From: Maribacter algicola
GTDB lineage: Bacteria; Bacteroidota; Bacteroidia; Flavobacteriales; Flavobacteriaceae
Direction: 5' to 3'
NCBI RefSeq assembly: GCF_003933245.1
Contig: NZ_QUSX01000002.1
Span: 62,001 to 126,000 of the forward strand
Length of the DNA: 64,000 nt
Part shown: piece by piece, positions 56,822 through 64,000 of the stretch
Numbering within the stretch: the first letter of the stretch is position 1
Layout of the letters: every line of letters starts with the position of its first letter
Notes under the pieces: generated by a model
The model's input: the letters and a program-made list of their open reading frames with translations, nothing else
Told to the model about the DNA's origin: nothing
Databases searched by the model: none
Position numbers and translations under genes: made by a program

Positions 56822-58690
56822 ATGAGCGAACAGACCTGGGTGACCGATAACATTCCCTATTTGGAGGTACCAACAATTGCCGTTGATATAGAGAGACAAG
56901 TCGGGGCAAAGGGTGTCCATTATCTGAAATCCAAAATTGCTTTGGGGCAGCACCCGGTAAAGACAACTGAACGTTTACAATATTGGGCACATACAACACC
57001 CAATGCCATTTTCTTGGCGCAACGCGCAGATGGTGGAGACTGGAGAACGCTTACCTATGTGGAAGCCTGGCAGAAAATTCAGGCAATCGCGCAGTATCTC
57101 TTGGATACCGTGACATCAAAAGACAGGCCAATTGCTCTATTTTCCGGCAATAGTATTGAACATGGACTATTGGCAATGGCCGCTATGCACATTGGTATAC
57201 CTTATGCGCCCATTAGTCCCGCGTACTCTTTGAAATCGGACAGTTTTGATAAACTGAAGCATTGTTTGGACATTCTGGACCCCCAATTGATTTTTGTCCA
57301 AGATGGAAATGCTTATAAAAAGGCGTTGGATGGCATAGCCAGCAACACCCGGAATTCCCGATTGGTTTTTGTTGAAAATGGGATGCGGGATTCGGACAGA
57401 TTCGAGGATATCGTAAAAACCAAACCGACACTAAACGTTGCCGAAGCCCACGATAAAATAGGTAGGGATACCTTGGCAAAGGTATTGTTCACCAGTGGTT
57501 CCACAGGGCTGCCAAAGGGGGTCATGAATACCCATGGAAATCTTACGGCAAATTGGCAGCAGATTACCCAGACTTTCCCTTTCGTACAGAACGGTGCCTT
57601 GCAATTAATGGATTGGTTGCCTTGGAACCATACCTTTGGTAGCAATCATAATTTTGGGCTGGTCATGTACAATGGAGGCTCCCTGTATATTGACGAGGGC
57701 AGCCCGACTCCCAAGGGCATATTGCAATCCATTAGAAATCTCAAGGAATTTGCACCAACGGTTTATTTCAATGTACCCAAAGGGTTTGAGGAGCTCATTC
57801 CCTTTTTAAATGCCGATGAAGCTTTACGGCAGACGTTCTTCTCCAGACTAAAGATGCTTTTTTATGCCGGAGCCAGTATTTCGCAAAAAGTCTGGGACGA
57901 ACTTGAAAGGCTTTCCATACAAACTACGGGAAAGCGGATATTGATATCTTCCGGTTTTGGAATGACGGAATCTAGCCCGTCCGCCATGTTTTGTACCGCG
58001 TATGACAGCAAGGCCGGATTTTTGGGGGTGCCGGTTCCTGGCTTGGAAATGAAACTGGTCCCCATGGGGAATAGGTGGGAGGCAAGGTTCAAGGGACCCA
58101 ATATCACTCCGGGCTACTGGAAAAATGAAGTCGCCACGACCCATGCTTTTGACCGAGAAGGATTTTATAAAACTTCGGAAGCTTTAAAATTCATTGATGA
58201 GCGTGACCCCAATTTAGGCATGCGCTACGATGGTAGGATAGCGGAAGATTTTAAATTAAGTACCGGAACTTGGGTCAATGTGGGGAATCTTCGAAAAAAC
58301 ATCATTGCGGAAGGCAATGGTTTGGTCAAGGATGTTGTCATTACGGGGCATGACAAGGATTTTGTGGGGGCCGTTTTATTTCTGAATGTAGGATATTGTT
58401 CGGATTTTTTGGGCAGCGGACTTCCAATAACCCTAAGTGAAGTAGCAAATTCTCTCCCAATAAGGGACTATTTACAAAGGATCGTAGATACCCTAGCACA
58501 AAAAAGTACCGGTAGTTCAACTAAAATAAAGCGTGCCTTAATTGCAGATTTTGAACTTTCACCTGAACAAGGGGAAATAACGGAAAAGGGATCCATCAAT
58601 CAGTATGCCTTCTTAAAGCACAGAAGTTCCTTGGTGGCCAAACTATACGGGCACAACTTGGAACCCGGAATTTTGGAAACAAACTACTAG
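56822..58690 (+). CDS. feruloyl-CoA-synthase-like AMP-forming acyl-CoA ligase
   Basis: 622 residues of the ANL superfamily. P-loop-like A3 motif VLFTSGSTGLPKGVMNTH near 222-239, PWNHTFGSNHNFG near 264, SGFGMTESSP near 383 (A5), and YKTSEALKFIDE near 463 (A7-like, with Thr-Ser-Glu instead of Thr-Gly-Asp). The long form and N-terminal EVPTIAVDIERQV resemble feruloyl-CoA synthases, which activate aromatic or other carboxylic acids. The TSE for TGD change is seen in that subgroup. Substrate unproved. 62 bp after the DUF7009-like gene. Confidence 0.82.
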   Translation: MSEQTWVTDNIPYLEVPTIAVDIERQVGAKGVHYLKSKIALGQHPVKTTERLQYWAHTTPNAIFLAQRADGGDWRTLTYVEAWQKIQAIAQYLLDTVTSKDRPIALFSGNSIEHGLLAMAAMHIGIPYAPISPAYSLKSDSFDKLKHCLDILDPQLIFVQDGNAYKKALDGIASNTRNSRLVFVENGMRDSDRFEDIVKTKPTLNVAEAHDKIGRDTLAKVLFTSGSTGLPKGVMNTHGNLTANWQQITQTFPFVQNGALQLMDWLPWNHTFGSNHNFGLVMYNGGSLYIDEGSPTPKGILQSIRNLKEFAPTVYFNVPKGFEELIPFLNADEALRQTFFSRLKMLFYAGASISQKVWDELERLSIQTTGKRILISSGFGMTESSPSAMFCTAYDSKAGFLGVPVPGLEMKLVPMGNRWEARFKGPNITPGYWKNEVATTHAFDREGFYKTSEALKFIDERDPNLGMRYDGRIAEDFKLSTGTWVNVGNLRKNIIAEGNGLVKDVVITGHDKDFVGAVLFLNVGYCSDFLGSGLPITLSEVANSLPIRDYLQRIVDTLAQKSTGSSTKIKRALIADFELSPEQGEITEKGSINQYAFLKHRSSLVAKLYGHNLEPGILETNY

Positions 58691-58918
58691 CGGACCAAGA
58701 ATGTACCTCAGGTACTTTATGGCTCCTTATGTTTTTTGGCATGTCAGATTGAGTGATTTTCGATAGCAAATTGTATCGAGAACCGTATGCTGAACTAGAA
58801 TATTCTATCCTAGATATGTGCCCGAAAGGAGAGCGGGCTAATTTTACGGGCAGTACCCGTAAAATTCATTGGGATTGAAAAATGTTACTTTCAACAACCA
58901 ACAACTGTCACACTGTGC

Positions 58919-58980
58919 GGCCTGCCCTGTGCCTTTCGGCTATGCTCAAGGTAAACTTTGTCGAAGGGGAGTCGAGAACC
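58919..58980. repeat. REP-like mosaic repeat, copy A
   Basis: Holds CCTGCCCTG, TCGGCTATGCTCA and TCGAAGGGGAGTCGAG modules. Copy B at 60064-60117 has the same modules (CCTGCCCTG; TGAGCGTAGCCGA, the inverse of the second; GAAGGGAGTCGAAG). Such short mosaics with TCGACT/GAGTCGA arms are dispersed in intergenic DNA of many flavobacterial genomes. Confidence 0.6.
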
Positions 58981-59077
58981 TAAGAACACGTACAATCCAA
59001 CCCTCCAACAATCCATCCGTGTTCCTTCGAGCGTCCAGGGGCTTCGCGAGAGAACTTAGAAACACGGAAAACTCGAT

Positions 59078-59120
59078 AAACAAAAAAATCCCTTCTAAAT
59101 CAGAAGGGATTTTTTTGTTT
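59078..59120. terminator. perfect 19-bp hairpin terminator, bidirectional
   Basis: Arms 59078-59096 and 59102-59120 pair without mismatch around a 5-nt loop. The core TCCCTTCT/AGAAGGGA is flanked by seven A on the left and seven T on the right, giving a U-tract in both directions. It lies between converging genes (AMP ligase, + ; MopE-like lipoprotein, -), 77 bp from the latter's stop. Confidence 0.9.
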
Positions 59121-59197
59121 ACCAGGTAACTACGCTAACTTAAATTTGGCAGTACCTTCATGTTAAAGTACCCGTTTCAGCTACGCACATACTTTAT

Positions 59198-59899
59198 CTA
59201 TTGTTTTTCGAGAACCGCCATAAGTAGGTTATCGCCATTGACTACTGTCAAAGTGGTTCCGCTCAGGCTTAGTGTCCAATTTGGGTTTGTAGTGCATGAT
59301 GATAAGCGATTTAGATACACGCTATAAATTCCATCGCTACCGGAACGAAAATCCATTGACCACTTACAATCATCAAAATCAATACGTACCGTAGCAGCGC
59401 AATCTTCTATAGCCATATTAAAGGAAAAATTTGGGTTTTGGTAAAAGACACCTGACCAGTTTCCTATTAATTCCGCAGGAGAAGGTGTTTGGCAACAATC
59501 CTCATCCTCTGCATCTATAAGACCATCACAATCATCATCCACACCATTTCCGCAAATTTCCTCGGCTCCGGGATTCACCGCCGGGTCGGTATCGTCGCAA
59601 TCGCCCATCTCTCCAAAACCACATTCATTAAAGGGTACGTAGCCATCACCGTCTTGATCATCCAATCGAACATCCCCATGACCTTCATGGGCAGACAATG
59701 CGTTAAGGTTTACGTTGATCATGTGCCAAGAATCATCTTCAACGGAATAGTGACATATATCAACTTTTCCTTTCTTAGCTTTCAGATTCGCCGGTGCGTT
59801 ATTCAATGTGCCCTGCGTTTCCTCGTAAGTGGTGTTTTGGTCGCTTTCACAGCCTACTAGAAAAAGGACTGCAACAGCAAAAAATAGTATTCTTTTCAT
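59198..59899 (-). CDS. MopE-like putative metal-binding lipoprotein
   Basis: 233 residues with a lipobox (LFLVGC, Cys17). Residues about 75-135 hold the Asp/Cys-rich 'MopE' repeat: DQDGDGYVPFNECGFG, GDCDDTDPAVNPGAEEICGNGVDDDCDG and DAEDEDC, likely calcium- or copper-binding loops. The C-terminal 90 residues look like a small beta-barrel (NWSGVFYQNPNFSFNM ... LSGTTLTVVNGDNLL) of a lipid-binding or lipocalin-like type; that is a guess. Surface location expected. No functional link with neighbours. Confidence 0.82.
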   Translation of the reverse strand: MKRILFFAVAVLFLVGCESDQNTTYEETQGTLNNAPANLKAKKGKVDICHYSVEDDSWHMINVNLNALSAHEGHGDVRLDDQDGDGYVPFNECGFGEMGDCDDTDPAVNPGAEEICGNGVDDDCDGLIDAEDEDCCQTPSPAELIGNWSGVFYQNPNFSFNMAIEDCAATVRIDFDDCKWSMDFRSGSDGIYSVYLNRLSSCTTNPNWTLSLSGTTLTVVNGDNLLMAVLEKQ

Positions 59900-60063
59900 T
59901 TTATAAGGTTTATAGGATTATTATAGCCTAATACTAACGCTTCCAAGCCCATAAATGAAATGCATTAGGACGAACACCTCTAAATACTGTCCGAATGGCC
60001 GTTATTTTCTATCCGGGAGGGCGTAATACTAACCAATCCAACAGTATGGATTTATCACCTCGA

Positions 60064-60117
60064 GCAGCCTGCCCTGAGCGTGGACACTGAGCGTAGCCGA
60101 AGGGAGTCGAAGTGAAG
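60064..60117. repeat. REP-like mosaic repeat, copy B
   Basis: Shares CCTGCCCTG, TGAGCGTAGCCGA and GAAGGGAGTCGAAG modules with copy A (58919-58980), one module inverted. It directly abuts the heptamer array, an association often seen for insertion-prone intergenic DNA in these bacteria. Confidence 0.6.
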
Positions 60118-60125
60118 TATAAGGG

Positions 60126-60181
60126 AACAACCAACAACCAACAACCAACAACCAATAACCAATAACCAATAACCAATAACC
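60126..60181. repeat. heptanucleotide tandem array (AACAACC x4, AATAACC x4)
   Basis: Eight perfect 7-bp units: four AACAACC then four AATAACC, 56 bp in total, about 180 bp upstream of the DUF1593 start. The block structure (all variants of one type grouped) indicates local duplication. Heptamer arrays like this are known from cyanobacteria and some Bacteroidota; copy number probably varies among strains. Confidence 0.9.
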
Positions 60182-60356
60182 TACATCAACCCTCCCGAAA
60201 TTGCACAAGGCGCTACGCCCATCCTCTTTTTCAGGCAAAGAAACAGTAACGCTATTAATTCGGTTTTGTTAACTTTAGCATCCATTGATAAAATCTAGAC
60301 CAATAGAAGCAACCCTAAACGGGGTACATTTTCACTACACCGGTAACCTTATTCCT

Positions 60357-61784
60357 ATGAAGATATTCTTGAGCTTAATTTCCTTTTATTTGCTCGTCAG
60401 TAATTCATTACTCGCCCAAACAACTCAAAAACAAAGAGTTATCATCCTAACGGATATTGAAGCGGATCCAGATGATACGCAGTCCTTGGTGCGCTTGCTG
60501 CTCTATTCCAATCAAATCGATATCCAAGGACTGGTGGCCACCACCTCCTGCTGGATGCAAAACAGAATAAATCCGGAGTCCATTGCCAGGGTGCTACGCG
60601 CGTATGGAGAAGTACAGCCCAACCTTTTAAAACACGAATCCGGCTATCCGGAATCGGAAGCCTTGTTATCCTTGATCAAAGAGGGACTTCCGGTGTACGG
60701 TATGAACGGTGTGGGCGACGGTAAAGATTCCGAGGGTTCAGATTGGATCATTAAGGTCTTGGAAGAAAAGGATGATCGCCCGTTATGGATTTCGGTTTGG
60801 GGCGGTGTAAATACCTTGGCGCAATCTCTACATAAAATAAAACAGACGAAAAGTAAAAGCGAAGCCAAGCGATTGGTCTCAAAACTGCGGGTATATACCA
60901 TTTCCGATCAGGATGACAGCGGCCTTTGGATACGCAACACGTTTCCGGAGCTGTTTTATATCGTTTCCCCGGGAGATCACTATGCCTCGGCGACTTGGAC
61001 GGGCATTAATAGCTATATCAACGGAATCGATAACAACACCATAAGTAATGCGTGGATCGCCGAAAATATTCAGCAGGACCATGGGCCTTTAGGTGCGGAA
61101 TATCCCGATGTGGCCTGGGGCGTAGAAGGGGATACGCCCGCTTTTTTGTCCTTGATACCCAACGGGCTTAACGAACCCGAACGTCCGGATTGGGGGGCTT
61201 GGGGCGGCCGATATGCCCTCTACAAACCAGAATTTGACAAGACCAAAAAAGGAGGTTCTATCGTAACCATTGCTCCCGAAACCAGGGCTATTTGGACGAA
61301 TGTCGATGATGCCTATACGCCTTATGTACCCCAAGAATATGGGCGGACCGTAAAAAGGGATACTGTTACCTTCAAGGATAATAAGGTCACCTTATGGCGA
61401 TGGCGGGATGATTTTCAAAATGATTTTGCCGCCCGTATGGACTGGTGTTTCATGAACTATGAAGAAGCGAACCATCCGCCGGTCCCCGGGTTGACCCATC
61501 CGGAGGAGTTTACCGTAAAATCGGGCGAAGCTTTTAGTCTGGATGCTTTTAATTCTACCGACCCAGATGGGGATAACCTGAGTTATTTATGGTTTTACTA
61601 TCCGGAGGAAAGCACGTATAAAAACGAAGTCAATTTAGGGGCGGAGAACGTCCATATCGTGAACCTTACGGCGCCCAAGGTTGATAAAAAGGAGACCCTG
61701 CATTTTATTTTGAAGCTCTCCGATAAAGGCAGCCCTTCCTTAACTAGATACAAGCGTGTTATCGTTACGGTGGTGCCTAAATAG
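60357..61784 (+). CDS. DUF1593 / Sde182-like secreted nucleoside-hydrolase-fold protein
   Basis: 475 residues from the ATG at 60357, chosen because it gives a signal peptide (MKIFLSLISFYLLVSNSLLAQ); the frame to 60285 adds 24 unrelated residues. N-terminal nucleoside-hydrolase-like domain with the Asp-rich site LTDIEADPDDTQSLVRLL, SVWGGVNTLAQSL, TISDQDDSG and WGVEGDTPAFL. C-terminal Ig-like region (about 380-475: DPDGDNLSYLWFYYPE, LTRYKRVIVTV). The family is annotated as cellulose-binding/Sde182; whether it cleaves ribosides or glycans is unknown. It is the intact paralogue of the decayed gene at 53560-55053. Confidence 0.88.
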   Translation: MKIFLSLISFYLLVSNSLLAQTTQKQRVIILTDIEADPDDTQSLVRLLLYSNQIDIQGLVATTSCWMQNRINPESIARVLRAYGEVQPNLLKHESGYPESEALLSLIKEGLPVYGMNGVGDGKDSEGSDWIIKVLEEKDDRPLWISVWGGVNTLAQSLHKIKQTKSKSEAKRLVSKLRVYTISDQDDSGLWIRNTFPELFYIVSPGDHYASATWTGINSYINGIDNNTISNAWIAENIQQDHGPLGAEYPDVAWGVEGDTPAFLSLIPNGLNEPERPDWGAWGGRYALYKPEFDKTKKGGSIVTIAPETRAIWTNVDDAYTPYVPQEYGRTVKRDTVTFKDNKVTLWRWRDDFQNDFAARMDWCFMNYEEANHPPVPGLTHPEEFTVKSGEAFSLDAFNSTDPDGDNLSYLWFYYPEESTYKNEVNLGAENVHIVNLTAPKVDKKETLHFILKLSDKGSPSLTRYKRVIVTVVPK

Positions 61785-62465
61785 CGGATGCGGCCACCTT
61801 CGCACTGGTGTAAGAGGTGTGCAAATTTTATCATATAAAGCATATACATTTTGCATACCTAATTATATGTTACATCTTGCCAATGGAACGAACCACTATG
61901 AACGACTCGTTTAAGTAGTTGAGACCCTAAATTGGTCGTAACGCTTACATAAGACACTAGACGGGAATCGCAAAGCACGTAGCCAACAATCAAACGCTGG
62001 AATTGACAAAAAAATTCCTTTTGGTCAAACCAATGTAGAGTGGATTTGTTTCTGTTCACCTAAAAAAATACACGAGGATTATTTTTATTTTCTTCGAATT
62101 TTAATCCATCCATTTGTTAAAATTTAGAAGTTCATCACGCATATTTCCCATGCTATTTGCCAGTAATTTAGTGGTCTAGCCTATCCTATCTTTTAGCCGT
62201 CTTTAGATCTTGATTCTTTCTTGAAGTTCAGGATGTTGATCAACCAAAAAAATGTAACCAAAGATGATTTATAACTTTATTTGTTTAATTTTAAATTATT
62301 GTAATACAAATACTTGCATATTATTTTCTAGTTCTGGTTTTTAGTTTTCATTTTTCATTGTTGATAAAAGTGTTGAAAAAGTTAAGAGGTTCATCCACTA
62401 TGGAAGGGGTAAAAATTTGACCTTTATACCTCTCAAAATAGTTTCATTTTTAACCTTTTATTAAC
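61785..62465. other. 681-bp intergenic region upstream of nrdB
   Basis: AT-rich, with no believable gene. The nrdBA promoter must lie in the last part; no clear NrdR-box pair or standard -7/-33 pair could be placed with confidence. Confidence 0.5.
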
Positions 62466-63740
62466 ATGGAGATAACGGAAGTCATCAAAAGGGACTTTAC
62501 TACCAAACCCTTTCAATTACACAAGATCACGAATGCAATTTTGAAGGCCATGACCGCTGTGGAATTAGGTGGTCCAGGTGATGCCGAAAAAATTTCCGAT
62601 ACCGTCTATGCGGCCCTTTTGGAAAGAAAGAAAGCGGATTCCGCTTACAAGCCAACGGTAGAGGAGGTACAGGATTTTGTAGAGAAAAAGTTAATGGAGG
62701 GTGGCTTTTTTGAAGTTGCCAAGGCATATATATTATATAGGAATGAACAGGCCCAAAAAAGGAAATCAAATATTTTTGAGAAGCGTATCAATCTAAAGCC
62801 TTATGAATATCCTGCTTTATACGAATATGTGCCGGCGATCAGGCATTCCTATTGGATTCATACGGAATTTAATTTCACAAGTGATATTCAGGATTTTAAG
62901 ACCCGTCTCACAGATACGGAACGCAGTGCCATAAAGAATACCATGCTGGCCATTTCCCAGATAGAAGTGGCGGTAAAAAGCTTTTGGGGCGATATCTATC
63001 ACAAAATGCCCAAACCTGAAATTGGTTCTGTAGGGGCCACTTTCGCCGAAAGTGAGGTAAGACACCATGATGCCTATTCCCATCTTTTGGAAATCCTTGG
63101 GTTGAACCAAGAGTTCAAGAACCTGAAGAAAAAGCCAGTTATTATGAAGCGCGTCCATTATTTAGAGACCGCCTTAAAAAATGCAAAAAGTGAGGACAAT
63201 AAGGAATACGCAGAGTCCATTCTTCTATTTTCCCTGTTCATTGAACATGTATCCTTGTTTTCGCAGTTCTTGATCATCATGGCCTTCAACAAATACAAGA
63301 ACATGCTAAAAGGTATTTCCAATGTAGTGGAGGCTACCTCCAAGGAGGAGCAGATACATGGGGATTTTGGTATCGATATTATCAACATCATCAAAGATGA
63401 GAACCCAGATTGGTTCGATGTGGAATACCACAGCATGGTTCAAGATATGTGTAAGGACGCTTTTGAGGCCGAAAGCGATATCATCGATTGGATTTTTGAA
63501 GCTGGAGAAATTGACTTTTTACCCAAGGTTCTGGTAAAAGAGTTCATAAAAAAGAGATTTAACGATTCCTTGGACAGTATAGGTATCGACAAAATATTTG
63601 AGGTAGATGAGAATCTTTTAGCCCAGACCGAGTGGTTTGACGATGAGATTATCGGTACCAAACATGGGGACTTTTTTGTAAAGAGATCCATTAACTACAG
63701 TAAAAGAACACAAAGTATAACCAGCGACGACTTATTTTAA
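62466..63740 (+). CDS. nrdB: ribonucleotide reductase beta subunit (NrdB) with N-terminal ATP-cone
   Basis: 424 residues, about 90 longer than ordinary NrdB because residues 3-95 form an ATP-cone (VIKRDFTTKPFQLHKITNAILKA; VEEVQDFVEKKLMEGG), a nucleotide-sensing domain normally on NrdA. The R2 core follows with diiron ligands Glu197 and His200 (ESEVRHH), Glu260 (SLFIEH), Glu295 and His298 (EEQIHG), and the radical Tyr204 (DAYSHLL). Known precedent: Leeuwenhoekiella NrdB, where dATP drives inhibitory beta-tetramers. It makes dNTPs with NrdA, encoded 1 bp downstream. Confidence 0.95.
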   Translation: MEITEVIKRDFTTKPFQLHKITNAILKAMTAVELGGPGDAEKISDTVYAALLERKKADSAYKPTVEEVQDFVEKKLMEGGFFEVAKAYILYRNEQAQKRKSNIFEKRINLKPYEYPALYEYVPAIRHSYWIHTEFNFTSDIQDFKTRLTDTERSAIKNTMLAISQIEVAVKSFWGDIYHKMPKPEIGSVGATFAESEVRHHDAYSHLLEILGLNQEFKNLKKKPVIMKRVHYLETALKNAKSEDNKEYAESILLFSLFIEHVSLFSQFLIIMAFNKYKNMLKGISNVVEATSKEEQIHGDFGIDIINIIKDENPDWFDVEYHSMVQDMCKDAFEAESDIIDWIFEAGEIDFLPKVLVKEFIKKRFNDSLDSIGIDKIFEVDENLLAQTEWFDDEIIGTKHGDFFVKRSINYSKRTQSITSDDLF

Positions 63741-63741
63741 C

Positions 63742-64000
63742 ATGAACGAGACAAAACTAAACCTACAAAACGAAGTAGTACAAGAAGGAAAAGTATTAAA
63801 GGGCTCTGACCAACTGGTGCAAGCCAGAAAAGAGGCAATAAAGAACTTGTCCGAAGGTAAGGGGCAAGGAAAGGGATTTGCCTGGTTGAACGACCATAGC
63901 CGAAATTTTTTGGCATCGGGTTACCTTACAAAAGGAGTTACCCCGGAGGAACGAATCCGTGAAATTGCGGATAGGGCAGAGGCTATCTTGAATATGCCAG
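63742..64000 (+). CDS. nrdA: ribonucleotide reductase alpha subunit (NrdA), 3'-truncated by window edge
   Basis: The frame opens at the ATG one base after the nrdB stop and stays open to the window end (86 codons). The N-terminus has no ATP-cone; it reaches the start of the catalytic part directly (FAWLNDHSRNFLASGYLTKG, then TPEERIREIADRAEAIL). This fits the NrdB-borne cone: allosteric activity control has moved to the beta subunit. The rest of the gene is outside the window. Confidence 0.85.
   Translation, partial: MNETKLNLQNEVVQEGKVLKGSDQLVQARKEAIKNLSEGKGQGKGFAWLNDHSRNFLASGYLTKGVTPEERIREIADRAEAILNMP

Larger units (their letters stand above)
58691..59197. other. 507-bp convergent intergenic region with repeats and terminator
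   Basis: Contains a REP-like mosaic at 58919-58980, an inverted repeat (TCCGTGTT at 59016-59023, AACACGGA at 59061-59068) and a strong hairpin at 59078-59120. The plus-strand frame 58869-59129 spans these elements and is not a gene. Confidence 0.6.
59900..60356. other. 457-bp divergent intergenic region rich in repeats
   Basis: Between the MopE-like gene (-) and the intact DUF1593 gene (+). Holds REP-like copy B (60064-60117) and the heptamer array (60126-60181). The minus-strand frame 60029-60238 is merely repeat DNA read as IGYWLLV units. Confidence 0.65.

Noticed and set aside
58869..59129. Plus-strand ORF of 86 residues
   Set aside because: It runs across the REP-like mosaic and the terminator hairpin; no protein-like pattern.
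60126..60181. Tandem array considered as a CRISPR
   Set aside because: Units are 7 bp with no spacers and no cas genes are present; it is a simple tandem repeat.
60029..60238. Minus-strand ORF rich in IGYWLLV repeats
   Set aside because: It is the translation of the heptamer array and the adjacent REP-like repeat, not a gene.

Overview
The window looks like a chromosomal segment from a marine member of the Flavobacteriaceae (Bacteroidota; Zobellia/Maribacter/Arenibacter-like, genus not certain). The support is low GC, TAnnTTTG-type -7 promoter boxes without Shine-Dalgarno sequences, SusC/SusD proteins, FG-GAP/ASPIC-UnbV lipoproteins, and an NrdB with an N-terminal ATP-cone.

Layout. 1-2409: a truncated DUF4386 membrane protein, small hypothetical genes and about 1.1 kb of apparently gene-free DNA. 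2410-9502 (+): a vanadium-haloperoxidase-like lipoprotein, a YyaL/SSP411-type thioredoxin-fold lipoprotein and a secreted GH2 beta-galactosidase. 9812-15779 (-): a tight six-gene operon for D-galactonate use (SMP-30 lactonase lipoprotein, GntP permease, DgoD, KDPG/KDPGal aldolase, PfkB kinase, FadR-type GntR). 16133-23402 (+): a four-gene 'planctomycete-type' cytochrome operon (PSCyt1-DUF1549-LamG-DUF1553, DUF1501, NHL propeller, DUF2231-cytochrome c-LRR). 23523-34881 (-): a 12-gene L-fucose operon with the full non-phosphorylating route (GH29 fucosidase, FucP, mutarotase, dehydrogenase, fuconolactonase, fuconate dehydratase, KDF dehydrogenase, diketo-deoxyfuconate hydrolase, FMN lactate dehydrogenase) plus a Tm-1-like/cupin/PEP-hydrolase-like trio. 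34970-47505 (-): an AraC regulator and a SusC-SusD pair with two tandem FG-GAP lipoproteins. 48045-50836 (-): GH95 fucosidase and a cupin. 51476-64000: a TPR histidine kinase, a decayed DUF1593 gene, siroheme-type dehydrogenase, DUF4202, a feruloyl-CoA-synthase-like ligase, a MopE-like lipoprotein, an intact DUF1593 paralogue, and nrdB-nrdA (nrdA cut by the window end).

How it works together. GH95, GH29 and GH2 would release L-fucose and D-galactose from a fucosylated galactose-containing glycan taken up through SusCD. Fucose would go to pyruvate and lactate, and galactose (once oxidised) through galactonate to pyruvate and glyceraldehyde-3-phosphate.

The main discovery is a 65-bp cis element present five times with identical internal spacing, each time oriented toward the gene: upstream of the GH2 gene, the cytochrome operon, the fucose operon, susC, and the cupin/GH95 pair. 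It contains a GCAA direct repeat phased at 21 bp, a GGTRGAT box, and a TAnnTTTR -7 box exactly 25 bp from that box. It defines a local regulon, probably controlled by the AraC-family protein encoded in the locus, and it ties the functionally obscure DUF1549/DUF1553-DUF1501 cytochrome operon to fucose/galactose glycan use.
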